Source of the DNA: Komagataeibacter rhaeticus
Lineage (GTDB): Bacteria > Pseudomonadota > Alphaproteobacteria > Acetobacterales > Acetobacteraceae
Assembly (NCBI RefSeq): GCF_003207855.1
Contig: NZ_NKTZ01000014.1
Location: 1 to 64,000, forward strand
Reading direction: 5' to 3'
DNA: 64,000 bases
Made by a program: the position numbers and the translations under genes
The notes under the pieces: model-generated
What the model was told of the DNA's origin: nothing
The model's input: only the letters and a program-made list of their open reading frames with translations
Databases searched by the model: none
Shown here: in pieces, positions 10,145 to 20,525 of the stretch
Layout: every line of letters starts with the position of its first letter
Position numbering within the stretch: position 1 is the first letter of the stretch

Positions 10145-11343
10145 TATGGGCCGGGTGCTGTCGTCCCCTCCGCCTGCGGATTGCGCAGCACCAGCATCAT
10201 CACACTGCCCGCCAGCGCCGCCAGCATGGCCATGGCAAAGGGACTGCCCGGCCCCGCCACCCCGGCCAGCAGCCCCGACAGCACCGCGCCGGAACCGGCC
10301 GCGATATCAAAGAACACATCGAACAGCCCGATGGCCGAACCCGCCGCCGCAGGCGGCACCTGCCGCAGCACCGGCATGGCCAGCAGCGGATAGGTGAGCG
10401 AGAACCCCAGCCCGCTCAGGAAACTGCCCAGCGTGCTCCATGCCGGCCCCGGCGCCAGCCAGATCAGGGCCAGCCCCGCCGCTTCCGTCAGCATGATCGC
10501 GCCCACCATGGGCCGCACGTCATGGCGGTCGACATGGCGGCTGCCTGCCAGCCGGGCCACCACATGGCCAAGGCCGAAGGCGGCCAGCGCCCAGCCACTG
10601 CCCTGCCACCCCCGCGCGGCGTAGCAGATGACCAGGAAGGACGAGATGGCGGCAAACCCCACGGCGGACAGGCCCAGCGTCAGGCCCCATGCCCAGGTAT
10701 GGCCGATCAGGTCCTTCCACCGTACGCCCGCATGGCTGCCATCATGCAGGCGGGGCGGCGCGGACTGGCACACCGTCAGCACCATGCCCGATACCGGCAG
10801 GGCAATGGCCACCAGGCAGAGCACCATGAATCCGGCCTGTGCCTGGATCATGCCGCCAACCGCCGTACCCACGCCCAGCCCGGCAAAGATGGCAAGCCCG
10901 ACCCATGACATGGCGGCCCCGGCCCGCTCCCGGCCCGCGATGGCAACCGCCCATATGCCGCCCCCCGTCACCATCAGCCCTTCGCCCAGCCCCATGGCAA
11001 CACGCCCCAGCATGATCATGGCCTGCTGCGCGGGCGGCGGCAGCACGGGCAGGAGCGCCACCACATAGGCCAGCCCCGAACACGCGGTCCATCCCAGCCC
11101 CGCCAGCAGGGTATCGCGCCCGCTGCGCCTGTCCGCCATCCGCCCCGCCCAGGGGCGTGAAAGCAGCGTGGCCGCCGACTGCAGGCCCATCACCAGGCCG
11201 ATAACAGTGGTCCCGCAGCCGAATCGCGCCTGCAGTTCCAGCGGCAGCGCGGGCAGCGCCAGCCCCATGGCAAGCATGCCGCTGGCAATGGCCAGCATGA
11301 TGGGGACAAGGCGCGTCGTGCGCACCGTAGAATGAACGGTCAT
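10144..11343 (-). CDS. Major facilitator superfamily transporter (YhhS/YfcJ type)
   Basis: The product of about 399 residues has twelve predicted transmembrane helices. The loop after helix 2 is SRPWAGRMADRRSGR, the MFS motif A, in a context (GLVMGLQSAATLLSRP) typical of the YhhS/YfcJ drug/arabinose-efflux-like group. It should export a small molecule with proton coupling, but the substrate cannot be read. I chose the ATG at 11343. The frame is open to 11421 but that would overlap the end of tamB. It lies 49 bp downstream of tamB in the same direction. Confidence 0.82.
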   Translation of the reverse strand: MTVHSTVRTTRLVPIMLAIASGMLAMGLALPALPLELQARFGCGTTVIGLVMGLQSAATLLSRPWAGRMADRRSGRDTLLAGLGWTACSGLAYVVALLPVLPPPAQQAMIMLGRVAMGLGEGLMVTGGGIWAVAIAGRERAGAAMSWVGLAIFAGLGVGTAVGGMIQAQAGFMVLCLVAIALPVSGMVLTVCQSAPPRLHDGSHAGVRWKDLIGHTWAWGLTLGLSAVGFAAISSFLVICYAARGWQGSGWALAAFGLGHVVARLAGSRHVDRHDVRPMVGAIMLTEAAGLALIWLAPGPAWSTLGSFLSGLGFSLTYPLLAMPVLRQVPPAAAGSAIGLFDVFFDIAAGSGAVLSGLLAGVAGPGSPFAMAMLAALAGSVMMLVLRNPQAEGTTAPGP

Positions 11344-11392
11344 GATGGAAACCTGGGGCCTCTGGCCAGTGGAGGACGGGAATCGGGGCCTA

Positions 11393-14300
11393 TCAGTATC
11401 TGAACTGGTAGAGTAGGCCAATACTGCTCCCCGGATCGTTTTCCGGCGTGGTAAAGCCCGTCACGTTGCCGCCTGTACCAACGGTGGTGTTGAGCTTGAG
11501 CCGCCTGGTCAGGTCCACCTGCACCTGTGCCTGCGTGCCGGAGCCGGATGTAGCCTGCTTGGCGCCTACATACACACGGCGCATGACGTATTTCCCCGCC
11601 TCGATCGCACCCGTGTCGTTCCCCCCCGACCCGTTGGAGGAACTGCTCATCTGCAACCGGTCCAGATGCAGCGTCTTGCGCACCATGCCCAGCGGATCGA
11701 AGGCGGAGCCGCCGCTCAATGTCGCGACCGCCGCCGCGATGGATGCCATCTGCGTGGGGGAAAGCGACTGCGTATCCGTGCCGAACAGCAGGATCGCCAG
11801 GATCTGGTCCTGTGACAGCGGCGGGGTGGAAGAAAAGGTGATCTTGGGCGCGCTGGCGTAACCGCCCACGTTCAGCCGCGCCGTGCCGTCATTCGTGCTG
11901 CGCTCGGCCACGAAATCCAGCGTCGGGTCGATCTTGTGGGTAACACCCACGCCGTTGAAGCCGACCTGCCCCTTGCTGAAATCCAGCGAGATGCCGCCCA
12001 GTGAAAACCCGCCCTTGACCAGCGAGAAGCCGCCCGTCACCACAGGGGCCGTGGCGGTGCCGCCGGCGTGGATATGGCCATGCATTTCGGTATTCAGCCC
12101 GTGGCCACGCACATAGAACTGCCCCGGCGAGGTAACGTCCAGCCCCAGCCCCACCACCAGCGGCGAGACATGGGCGGCCTTTTCCATGGCGGCCTCATCA
12201 CCGGGGCGGATCACGTCCAGGTGGGCGACCGAAGTGGGCAGGGAGTCGGGAATGTTGATGTCCACCCGCTTGAGCGTGATCGTCCCCGTGGCGTCAATGC
12301 GGCTGGCAAGCTGGCCCTTTATGTCCAGATCGCCATTCAGGGTGGTGGTGATCAGGTCGCTGGCCAGCGGGCGGGCACTGTCGGCATGGACATGCAGGTC
12401 AATCGGCTGGCCCGGCTCCAGCACGCCATAGCTGCCCGAGGCATTGATGCTGCCCTTGCCCGCCTGCGCCACAAGGTCGGCAATGACCAGCCGGTCCCCC
12501 ACCGCGTTGACCGTGCCGTGCACGGCGGAAAGCTGTATCCCCTCCCCAAAATCATGGAACAGCCCGTTGGCCAGCGTCAGCGTGCCACCAAGCCGGGGCT
12601 GGGCCGGGGTGCCCCGCACGCCCACGTTCATCTGCAGCATGCCGCCCGCCTGCATGCCCTGCGCGCCCAGATAGGCATTGGCCACGGCAAGGTCCACATT
12701 GCCATCCGCCTGCAGCGTGATCTGCCCGGCCCTGCTGATTGGCGCCGTGCCATGCAACCCAAGGTTGATCTGCGTGCCGGCCTCCAGCCTTGCATCCACC
12801 CGCGCCACACCCGAATTCAGGGTGGCGGTTGCGTCCAGCGATGCGGGGGCCAGGGCCGCCGTATAATCCGTATGGTATTTCAGACCCGTGCCATTCACGC
12901 TGATCCGGCCCGAAGGGCGGTCAAGCGTGCCGGTCAGCCGGGCCTCCGCCGAAAGCTGGCCCTGCGCGTGCAGCGATGGCATGAACGGCGCCACCAGATC
13001 GGGCGAAAGATGGGCCAGCGTTGCATGCAGGTCCAGCGCGGGCCGGATCTTCCCGCCCGCCTCCACGCTGCCCGCCTGCCCGCTGGGCGGGGTCACGCTC
13101 AGGCGCAGGTGGTCAAGGGCGATCTCCTTGCCATAGGTCACGCTGACCGGCGCATCCAGCCGGATCTGTTCACGCCGGGCCTCGGCCACCAGCCGGTGCA
13201 CGGCAATGCTGCCTGCGGGAATGTTGGCCTGCAGCGCGGTATCAAGGGTGGCGGCACCGGTCCATGGCGTATCAAGCCCGGCCTGTGCACCCACGTTCAG
13301 CGCCGCGGTCGACCCCTTTGCCGTGACATGGGCATGCGCGCTCATGTCACGGAAACGGGCGTTGTCCACCACCAGGTCCAGATCACTGGTGGGGGTCGTT
13401 CCCACCGGGTCCAGCACCCTGCCCCTGAGCACCAGCCGGTCGATGCGTGCGATGGGGGCGGCCAGCGCGCTGTCCACGTTCACCGCAAGTGCCGCGGGGG
13501 AATCCGCTGTTGCGCTGGTGCTGTGCAGGGTGGCGGACAGGTGGCCCGCCATGTCCTGCCCGGTCAGGTCACGCAGGTCGGCCAGCCGGGTCATGTGCAG
13601 GTCCAGCGTGCCCGAGGGGACGAGATGGCCCGCGGGCAGCGTCATGTCCGCCTGACCGGCGAGGGTTTTCCAGTTCAGGTGTTCAAGGGTGAGATGGCGG
13701 CTGCCATCGGCGTTGCTGTCCAGATGGAGGGCGACCTGAACGGGCGCGCGGTCCACCGTGCCGGAAATGGCCAGCGCGCCCTGCCTGACCTGCGGCAGGT
13801 GCGCCATGGTCAGGCTGGCCTGCACGTCACCCGCCGCCGTGTTGCTGGCGGCAAGGCTGGCCTGCGTGACCAGGCTGGCGGCAAGGTCATTTACCGGGCC
13901 AGCCGCATGCAGGTCGGCCTGCAGGTGCCCCTTCAGCGTGGGGGCCAGCACATGCAGGTCCGACAGGGCCAGATGCGCGGTGGCGTCCACCACAAGCGGT
14001 GCGCCGGTCACGACCCGGGTGGGCACGGCCTCCAGGTGCAGGGTCTTTCCCTCCGCCAGCAGGGTGGTGAAGGTCAGCGTGCGCGCGCCATGGGCCGCCG
14101 CCGGCGTGATGGTGCCCGCAACATTCAGGTGGCCCGTATCCCCTATCAGCCCCACGGCAATGGGCAGGCCGCCATCCAGCGCGATGTGGCCATCCAGACC
14201 GAATCGCCCGTCCTGCCCCGCCGTGGGCAGCGTGGCGCTCCCATCCAGCGCCGCATGGCCATGCAGGTCCGTGCCCCCGGCCGCCGCAAGCGGGGTCAGG

Positions 14301-15595
14301 GCGGGCAGGTCGGCATGGAAGGTGGCGGCCACGGGGCCTGCGGTCAGGACCTGCCCCGTCAGCCGCGCCAGCGGGTGGGCAAGCGAGAGATCGACCGGCC
14401 CGCCCCGGTCATCGGGATGCCACATTACGTCAAGACTGACGGGATCGGCCGCGAACAGCGCGGGCTGGCTGCCCGGAATGCGCAGGCCGCCAAGGGTGGC
14501 GTGAATGGATGCATGTTCCGGCTGGCCCGCCCCCTGCCCGCTCAGCCCTTCGGCCACCAGATGCAGTGCGCCAAAGCCCGCGCCATTGCTGGTCAGGCGG
14601 TCCACATCCAGCGTGCCGTTGCCGGTGGGGCGTTCCATCGTGCCACCCACATGGGCCGCAAGCCGCGCGCCCTGCCAGCCGGTCGTGTCATCCAGTACCA
14701 TGGCCGGGCTGCTGGCCGCCACATCCAGCGCCACGTGGTGACTGACAAGACCCACCCGCCCCTTCGCGCTGGCCCGCACCGCGCCCGTGACCAGCGCAAG
14801 GACCAGCTGCGTATCATCACGCGGGCCAGCAAGGCTGAGTGACAGGTCCAGCGGGGCCAGCGCCGGCATCCGGCTCAGTGTGGAAACAAACCCGTCCGCC
14901 CCTTCATGCGCCCGCAGGTCCAGCGCCACGCGACCCCGCTCCAGCCGGGTGCCCAGCGCCAGCGTGCCGGGGCGGTCAAGCCGCGTCAGGTCCAGCGCGA
15001 TATTGGCGGGCGGCAGGGTGGCGACGGAAAAATGGTCCAGCACCGGCGCGATGTCGGCCAGGCTGGCATGCCCCTCCAGCCGGAAGACGGCGGGCACGCG
15101 GGCAAGGGCCGCCCCCACCTCGATCCTTGCGACATGCACCGCGCGGATGTCGATGCCCATGTGGATGCTGCCCGTTGCCTGGTCCTGCGTCTTTTTTGCG
15201 GGATGGGCCGGGTCCTCCTCGCTCAGGCGCGGGATGGCCAGCCGCGTCATGGACAGGTTGCCAATGACCGCGCGCCGCCCCAGCAGCCGCAGCGGCGACC
15301 AGTCCAGTTGCAGCCCGTCAATCGACAGCCACGCCCCCCTGTAGTCATCCAGTTCCAGATGCGCGACACGCAGCGCATCGGGAAAGCGCCCCCCCAGCCC
15401 CGACAGGTGCACGCTGCCGCCCGTCAGCCCCGGCAGGCGGCGTTCGATCGCGCGCTGGCCCGCCCCGGTATTGGCCACCACCAGCACCATGCCCAGTGCC
15501 ACGGCCACCAGTCCGGCCGGAATGCCCAGTGCCAGGGCCACGCCCCGCAGGATGCGCCGCCCGCGCGCGGGTGTGGCGGGGGTGTGTTCAGGCAT
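11393..15595 (-). CDS. tamB: Translocation and assembly module protein TamB
   Basis: This very large protein (about 1400 residues) has one N-terminal transmembrane segment (about residues 20-40, GIPAGLVAVALGMVLVV). A long run of beta-strand repeats rich in Leu/Ala/Gly/Asp follows, and the C-terminal TamB (DUF490) domain ends in IGLLYQFRY. TamB spans the periplasm as a hydrophobic groove and works with TamA in outer-membrane protein insertion or phospholipid transport. The ATG overlaps the tamA stop by one base (TGATG), so translation is coupled. A start 36 bases earlier lies inside tamA and is less likely. Confidence 0.93.
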   Translation of the reverse strand: MPEHTPATPARGRRILRGVALALGIPAGLVAVALGMVLVVANTGAGQRAIERRLPGLTGGSVHLSGLGGRFPDALRVAHLELDDYRGAWLSIDGLQLDWSPLRLLGRRAVIGNLSMTRLAIPRLSEEDPAHPAKKTQDQATGSIHMGIDIRAVHVARIEVGAALARVPAVFRLEGHASLADIAPVLDHFSVATLPPANIALDLTRLDRPGTLALGTRLERGRVALDLRAHEGADGFVSTLSRMPALAPLDLSLSLAGPRDDTQLVLALVTGAVRASAKGRVGLVSHHVALDVAASSPAMVLDDTTGWQGARLAAHVGGTMERPTGNGTLDVDRLTSNGAGFGALHLVAEGLSGQGAGQPEHASIHATLGGLRIPGSQPALFAADPVSLDVMWHPDDRGGPVDLSLAHPLARLTGQVLTAGPVAATFHADLPALTPLAAAGGTDLHGHAALDGSATLPTAGQDGRFGLDGHIALDGGLPIAVGLIGDTGHLNVAGTITPAAAHGARTLTFTTLLAEGKTLHLEAVPTRVVTGAPLVVDATAHLALSDLHVLAPTLKGHLQADLHAAGPVNDLAASLVTQASLAASNTAAGDVQASLTMAHLPQVRQGALAISGTVDRAPVQVALHLDSNADGSRHLTLEHLNWKTLAGQADMTLPAGHLVPSGTLDLHMTRLADLRDLTGQDMAGHLSATLHSTSATADSPAALAVNVDSALAAPIARIDRLVLRGRVLDPVGTTPTSDLDLVVDNARFRDMSAHAHVTAKGSTAALNVGAQAGLDTPWTGAATLDTALQANIPAGSIAVHRLVAEARREQIRLDAPVSVTYGKEIALDHLRLSVTPPSGQAGSVEAGGKIRPALDLHATLAHLSPDLVAPFMPSLHAQGQLSAEARLTGTLDRPSGRISVNGTGLKYHTDYTAALAPASLDATATLNSGVARVDARLEAGTQINLGLHGTAPISRAGQITLQADGNVDLAVANAYLGAQGMQAGGMLQMNVGVRGTPAQPRLGGTLTLANGLFHDFGEGIQLSAVHGTVNAVGDRLVIADLVAQAGKGSINASGSYGVLEPGQPIDLHVHADSARPLASDLITTTLNGDLDIKGQLASRIDATGTITLKRVDINIPDSLPTSVAHLDVIRPGDEAAMEKAAHVSPLVVGLGLDVTSPGQFYVRGHGLNTEMHGHIHAGGTATAPVVTGGFSLVKGGFSLGGISLDFSKGQVGFNGVGVTHKIDPTLDFVAERSTNDGTARLNVGGYASAPKITFSSTPPLSQDQILAILLFGTDTQSLSPTQMASIAAAVATLSGGSAFDPLGMVRKTLHLDRLQMSSSSNGSGGNDTGAIEAGKYVMRRVYVGAKQATSGSGTQAQVQVDLTRRLKLNTTVGTGGNVTGFTTPENDPGSSIGLLYQFRY

Positions 15596-17565
15596 CAGAA
15601 TGTCTCCCCCAGCCCCACGTACAGTTCCCACTTGTCGCCCTTTGCCGGGCGGTTGATCGGCACGGCCACATCCAGCCGCACCGGCCCGATGGGGGTATAG
15701 TAGCGTGCCCCGGCCCCGGCACCCACGCGTACCGTGCCCTGGAAGGGTGTATGGTTCCCCGTGACCTGGCCTGCATCGATGAACCCCACGGCCCCGAATT
15801 TCTGCAGGATTCGCTGGCGGTATTCAAATGACCCCGCATCCATGGACGTGCCCCCCACCGCATAGCGCGTATTGGCGAACTGGGGGCCAACGCCCTGGTA
15901 GCGGAAGCCACGGACGGTAGCCGACCCACCGGCGTAAAGCCGCTGGTCGGGCGGGATGGCGAAGGTCGAGGCCCCTTCCACATTGCCGATGGTCCCGCGC
16001 CATGCCAGCACGCTGCGCCCGGGGCGCGACAGGCCAAGATGGGTCAGGTCGAAATAGGTCGAGACGGTAGCCTGCATGATGGCGAAGAACGATGTCCCGT
16101 CGGTCAGTGAGGCCGATGGCGTGATGCTGGCCCCCACGCGCACCCCGTGGGTCGCGGGGGTGATGGGGTTGTCCACCCCGGTGCCCTCGTAATTGGCGGT
16201 CAGTGGCAGGGAGACGATGAAATAGCTGTTGGTGGCGCGCATCTGCTGGATCTGTTCCTGCTCGATCTCGCCGCCAAAGGACACGTTCCACAGCCGGTTG
16301 ACATGGCGCACCACGCCAATGCGCGCCAGAAGGGCCGTCTGCCGGTAGGAATAGAGTTCCTGCTTGATGCCTTCCAGCCGCGCGCTCAGGTTCTGTTCGC
16401 GGGAGCCGAAATCGGGCTTCATCAGGTCGGCATAGAAATCATAGCCCAGCCCCTGCTCCGCCGAGCCGCCCAGCCCGGTGATCAGCGCGGTAAGCCGCAG
16501 CCGCTCGGCATTGCCGAACAGGTTGTTATGGGTCCATGTCACGCCCGCGCGGCCGCCCAGGTCAGTGGAATAGCCGCCTTCCGCCCCCACGCTGTGGCGC
16601 TTGCCTTCACGGAAGCCAAAGGCCAGCGGCATGGTGCCGTCACTGGCCAGCGTATCGCCATGGGTGACCTGCACGTCGGAAAACAGGCCCGTGGCGGCAA
16701 TGTCCTGACGCGCGCGTTCAATGCGCGAAGGCTGGTACAGCTCACCCGGCGCAATGGTCATGCGCCGCGCCACATAGGCCGGGTGCGTGCGCTGCAGCCC
16801 GGCAAAGTCAAACGCGCCAAGATTGACCACCGGGCCACGATGCACGGTATAGGCCAGGTCCAGCGTATGGGTATCGGGCCGCAGCCACGCCTGCGGCGTA
16901 CCGACATGGGCCAGGGCGTAGCCTTCCTCCGTCAGGGCCACCTGCAGGGCGGCCCCGGCCGCCAGCACGTTATCGGCCTGCGCGGGCGCGCCATGGCCCA
17001 GCGCGAAGGCCTTGGCCTCGTCGGCATTGAGCCGGACCGGCGGGTCGCCCTTATCGGGTTGCAGGGTCACGACGCCAATGCGGAACACGCTGCCCGGCGC
17101 GGCACTGATGGTGATCTGCGCCCTGCGGCCCGCGGGGATGGACTGCAACCATTCCGGCAGGTCGGGGTCGCGGCCGTCATGGCCCGTATCCGCACCTTTT
17201 GCCGCGCCGGCCTTCGGGTCCACATCGGTGACGGTGATGGTTATGCCGCCCGCATAGTAGCCATAGCTTTCCAGCGCGCTGATCAGGCGGGAATAGTCGT
17301 TATGGATGCGCCCGGTCAGGGCAAACGGGCTGACGGCCTGGGTCTTCTGCAGCGAAAGCAGGTCGGACGAAGCCCGCAGCGCCGCATCCAGATCGGCATT
17401 GCCGGTGGGCCGCAGGGTGGTGACATATTCCTGCGGGTCGGCCGCCCGTGCCGCCGCCCATGGCACGAAGGCGGTCAGGATCACGCACAGGCTTGCATAA
17501 CCGGCACTGCGCCCGGCCCGCGCGCTGGTGGCGCCTGCCCGGCGTGGATGACGCAATCGTGTCAA
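15595..17565 (-). CDS. tamA: Outer-membrane assembly protein TamA (Omp85 family)
   Basis: The 656-residue product has a signal peptide cleaved near residue 42 (AAARA-ADP). POTRA-like domains follow over about residues 45-310. The C-terminal 16-strand Omp85 barrel begins with HSVGAEGGYSTDLGGRAGVTWTHNN-type sequence (short excerpt: GGYSTDLGGRAG). The conserved Omp85 barrel motif is GGSATVRGFRYQGVGP. The protein ends in an aromatic residue, ELYVGLGETF, as outer-membrane barrels do. It is the first gene of the tamA-tamB unit. Confidence 0.92.
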   Translation of the reverse strand: MTRLRHPRRAGATSARAGRSAGYASLCVILTAFVPWAAARAADPQEYVTTLRPTGNADLDAALRASSDLLSLQKTQAVSPFALTGRIHNDYSRLISALESYGYYAGGITITVTDVDPKAGAAKGADTGHDGRDPDLPEWLQSIPAGRRAQITISAAPGSVFRIGVVTLQPDKGDPPVRLNADEAKAFALGHGAPAQADNVLAAGAALQVALTEEGYALAHVGTPQAWLRPDTHTLDLAYTVHRGPVVNLGAFDFAGLQRTHPAYVARRMTIAPGELYQPSRIERARQDIAATGLFSDVQVTHGDTLASDGTMPLAFGFREGKRHSVGAEGGYSTDLGGRAGVTWTHNNLFGNAERLRLTALITGLGGSAEQGLGYDFYADLMKPDFGSREQNLSARLEGIKQELYSYRQTALLARIGVVRHVNRLWNVSFGGEIEQEQIQQMRATNSYFIVSLPLTANYEGTGVDNPITPATHGVRVGASITPSASLTDGTSFFAIMQATVSTYFDLTHLGLSRPGRSVLAWRGTIGNVEGASTFAIPPDQRLYAGGSATVRGFRYQGVGPQFANTRYAVGGTSMDAGSFEYRQRILQKFGAVGFIDAGQVTGNHTPFQGTVRVGAGAGARYYTPIGPVRLDVAVPINRPAKGDKWELYVGLGETF

Positions 17566-17967
17566 ACGGTGCCGCCCCTGTTCCTGTCTCGCGTGCGGTT
17601 ATTGTCCCACTGTGTGATATCTGCCATTCCCGGCATGCACGATCAAACCGATATTAACGTCCGGGTCTTAATAAGTTTCGAATATGGCGGATCGATGCCC
17701 GGAATCAGCCCGGCCGTGTTGCAAACCACCGCGAGCGTGACGTTCTTTTCTTGACAGCACCCCGATTCCGCCGGGCATGATCGGGGCAGGCAGGAAGGGT
17801 TGCCGCGCCCGGCAGCCCACCGTGACCTACCGGGAGCGTTGATGGCCGGACCCTGTGTTCCCAGGCATATCGGTCGCAAGGTACTTGACCGCGCGCAGTC
17901 GAACCACGATGTGTTGCGCCCGTCATGCGGGCATCGGCCCGCCCTGCTGCCTGAGGATACCTGACCC
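17566..17967. other. 402-bp divergent intergenic region between tamA and miaB
   Basis: No convincing gene is present on either strand. A TTGACA hexamer at 17751-17756 on the plus strand is a plausible -35 element for miaB, but the best -10 candidate (CATGAT) is about 20 bases further on, so the match is imperfect. The stretch near 17640-17760 is visibly lower in GC than its surroundings, as expected for a promoter region. No tRNA, riboswitch or repeat was recognised. Confidence 0.5.
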
Positions 17968-19374
17968 GTGAACAGCCTGTCTCCCCCCACCGGCGTGGCG
18001 CAGCCACATACCCGCACCGTTTCCATGCGCGGGCTGCATGTCATAACGTGGGGCTGCCAGATGAACGTTTATGACAGCGAGCGGATGACCGACGTGCTGC
18101 GCCCGCTGGGCTACAGGGCGGTCGGCACGCCCGATGACGCGGACATGATCATCCTCAATACCTGCCATATCCGCGACCGTGCGGCGGAAAAGGTGTTTTC
18201 CGAACTGGGCCGCCTGCGCAAGGTCAAGGAAGCGCGCGCCGAACGCGGCGCGGGCACGGTGCTGGCGGTGGCCGGATGCGTGGCGCAGGCCGAAGGGCAC
18301 GAGATCCTGGCGCGCGCGCCCTATGTCGATATCGTGCTTGGCCCCCAGACCTATCACCGCCTGCCCGAGATGGTGGCGCGCGCGGCGCGTGCCGCCGGCG
18401 CGGTGATCGAGACCGATTTCCCCATTGAGCAGAAATTCGACTTCCTGCCCGCCGACCGCGCGGCCCCGGCTGGTGGCGCCGCTTTCCTGACCATACAGGA
18501 AGGGTGTGACAAGTTCTGTTCCTTCTGTGTCGTGCCCTATACGCGCGGGGCGGAAAGCAGCCGGCCGGCAGTGGCCGTGCTGGCCGAGGCCCGCCGGCTT
18601 GTGGCCGCCGGCGCGCGCGAGATCACGCTGCTGGGCCAGAACGTCAACGCCTATCACGGTGAAGGGCCGGACGGCGCCACATGGGGCCTTGCACGCCTTG
18701 CGCGCGTGCTGGCCGATGAAGTGGGGGTCGCGCGCATCCGCTACACCACATCCCACCCGCGCGACATGGAAGATGACCTGATCGCGGCCCATCGTGACCT
18801 GCCGCAGCTCATGCCGTTTTTGCACCTGCCGGTGCAGTCCGGCTCCGACCGGGTGCTGGCGGCCATGAACCGGGGGCATACCGCCGATGAATACCGCGTG
18901 CTGGTGGACCGCCTGCGCACGGCCCGGCCCGACCTTGCCCTTTCATCGGATTTCATCGTGGGCCACCCCGGTGAGACGGACGGCGACTTTGCCGATACCA
19001 TGCGCCTGATCCGCGATATCGGCTTTGCGCAGGCCTATTCCTTCAAGTATTCCCCCCGCCCCGGCACACCGGCGGCCGGTGCGGGCCAGCAGGTGGCGGA
19101 AAGCACGAAGGACGCCCGCCTGCAGGAACTCCAGGCCCTGCTGCGCGTGCAGCAGGATGAATTCAACGATGCCACCATAGGCCGCGGTACCCCCGTGCTG
19201 TTTACCGGGCGGGGGCGCAAGCCGGGACAGATTTCCGGCAAGAGCCCATGGTTGCAGGCCGTGAACGTGGAAGGCCCGGAAAGCCTGATCGGCCGTATCG
19301 CCAGTGTGGATATCCGCCACAGATACACCAATTCCCTTGGTGGTGTCCTGACAGAGGAGACAGACAGGGCTTGA
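17968..19374 (+). CDS. miaB: tRNA-2-methylthio-N6-dimethylallyladenosine synthase MiaB
   Basis: This 468-residue methylthiotransferase adds a methylthio group to i6A37 of tRNAs. The N-terminal UPF0004 domain binds a second Fe-S cluster through Cys30 (WGCQMN) and two further cysteines (NTCHIR, AGCVAQ). The radical SAM motif CDKFCSFC has cysteines at about 180, 184 and 187. A C-terminal TRAM domain is near residues 395-460. The start is GTG, and a downstream ATG (MRGLHV) would lose 20 unconserved residues. It is the first gene of the miaB-phoH-ybeY-corC group, and the phoH TTG start overlaps its stop. Confidence 0.94.
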   Translation: MNSLSPPTGVAQPHTRTVSMRGLHVITWGCQMNVYDSERMTDVLRPLGYRAVGTPDDADMIILNTCHIRDRAAEKVFSELGRLRKVKEARAERGAGTVLAVAGCVAQAEGHEILARAPYVDIVLGPQTYHRLPEMVARAARAAGAVIETDFPIEQKFDFLPADRAAPAGGAAFLTIQEGCDKFCSFCVVPYTRGAESSRPAVAVLAEARRLVAAGAREITLLGQNVNAYHGEGPDGATWGLARLARVLADEVGVARIRYTTSHPRDMEDDLIAAHRDLPQLMPFLHLPVQSGSDRVLAAMNRGHTADEYRVLVDRLRTARPDLALSSDFIVGHPGETDGDFADTMRLIRDIGFAQAYSFKYSPRPGTPAAGAGQQVAESTKDARLQELQALLRVQQDEFNDATIGRGTPVLFTGRGRKPGQISGKSPWLQAVNVEGPESLIGRIASVDIRHRYTNSLGGVLTEETDRA

Positions 19375-20525
19375 GAGAACAGACACAATCCACGCTCCAC
19401 GCCCCCCGCCGTGGCGGCGGCAGGCGCCTTCCCCCCCATGGCACGGCCGCGGCAAATGACCGCACCGTGACCCTGCAGTTCGAGGACAATGCGCTGCTGG
19501 CGCAGCTTGTGGGGGATCACGACCGTCATCTCCTGCATCTTGAACGTGGATTTGATGTCCGGCTGGCATGCCGTGGCAACCGCATCGCCATTACGGGTGC
19601 CGCCCAGCGCGTGGCCCTGACACAGGGCACGCTGACCGAACTCTACCGCCGCGCCCGCGCGGGCCAGGCGGTGGATACCGCCGCCGTCGATACCGCCATC
19701 CGCATGGCGGCACATGCCTTCTCCGCCCCCCCCGCCGCAGCCGCAAGGGACATGGCCACAATGCAGGACATCCGCACACCTGTCGCCCCGCCGCGCCCGT
19801 CGCTTGCGGACCTGCCCACCATCATGACCCGGCGTGGCCCCATTGCCCCGCGCTCGGTCGGCCAGGGCCAGTACATGGACATGCTGGCCCGGCAGGAAAT
19901 GGTGTTCGGCCTTGGCCCCGCGGGCACGGGCAAGACCTATCTGGCCGTGGCCCAGGCGGTGGCCATGCTGCAGGCGGGACAGGTGGACCGCATCGTGCTC
20001 TCGCGCCCTGCGGTGGAGGCAGGCGAGCGGCTGGGCTTCCTGCCCGGTGACATGAAGGAAAAGATCGATCCCTACCTGCGCCCGCTTTATGATGCGCTGC
20101 ATGACATGATGCCGGGTGACCAGGTGATCCGCCGCATGGGCACGGGCGAGATCGAGGTCGCACCCCTGGCCTTCATGCGCGGGCGGACGCTGGCGCACTG
20201 TTTTGTCATTCTGGACGAGGCGCAGAACACCACCCCCGCCCAGATGAAGATGTTCCTGACCCGCATGGGGGAAGGCACGCGCATGGTCATTACCGGCGAC
20301 CTGAGCCAGGTCGACCTGCCGCGTGGCGTGACATCCGGCCTGCGGGAGGCGGTCGAGACACTCGACGGCCTGCCCGGGATCGGCATGATGCGATTTGAAT
20401 CGCGTGACGTGGTGCGCCACCCGCTGGTGGCGCGTATAGTGGAGGCATACGACCAGCGCGCCGGGGCACAGAACCGCCCCCATCGCGCCCGGTCGCAGCA
20501 GGAGAACAATGAAACCTCGAAGTAG
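19371..20525 (+). CDS. phoH: PhoH family ATPase, TTG start
   Basis: PhoH-like proteins are P-loop ATPases linked to RNA metabolism and commonly lie next to ybeY. The Walker A motif GPAGTGKT is at residues 182-189, Walker B ends in VILDEAQN, and [10 protein letters not shown] is conserved. No ATG lies between the miaB stop and the conserved part. The best start is TTG at 19371, with GAGGAG about 11 bases before it and a four-base TTGA overlap with the miaB stop. That gives 384 residues with a basic, low-complexity N-terminus of about 25. A GTG near 19468 is a shorter alternative. Confidence 0.9.
   Translation: MREQTQSTLHAPRRGGGRRLPPHGTAAANDRTVTLQFEDNALLAQLVGDHDRHLLHLERGFDVRLACRGNRIAITGAAQRVALTQGTLTELYRRARAGQAVDTAAVDTAIRMAAHAFSAPPAAAARDMATMQDIRTPVAPPRPSLADLPTIMTRRGPIAPRSVGQGQYMDMLARQEMVFGLGPAGTGKTYLAVAQAVAMLQAGQVDRIVLSRPAVEAGERLGFLPGDMKEKIDPYLRPLYDALHDMMPGDQVIRRMGTGEIEVAPLAFMRGRTLAHCFVILDEAQNTTPAQMKMFLTRMGEGTRMVITGDLSQVDLPRGVTSGLREAVETLDGLPGIGMMRFESRDVVRHPLVARIVEAYDQRAGAQNRPHRARSQQENNETSK

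Noticed and set aside
12068-14842. A 924-codon open frame on the plus strand opposite tamB
   Set aside because: It is antisense to a clear TamB gene. High GC at third positions removes stops from the opposite strand. Its translation is low-complexity His/Arg/Gly-rich with no domain.
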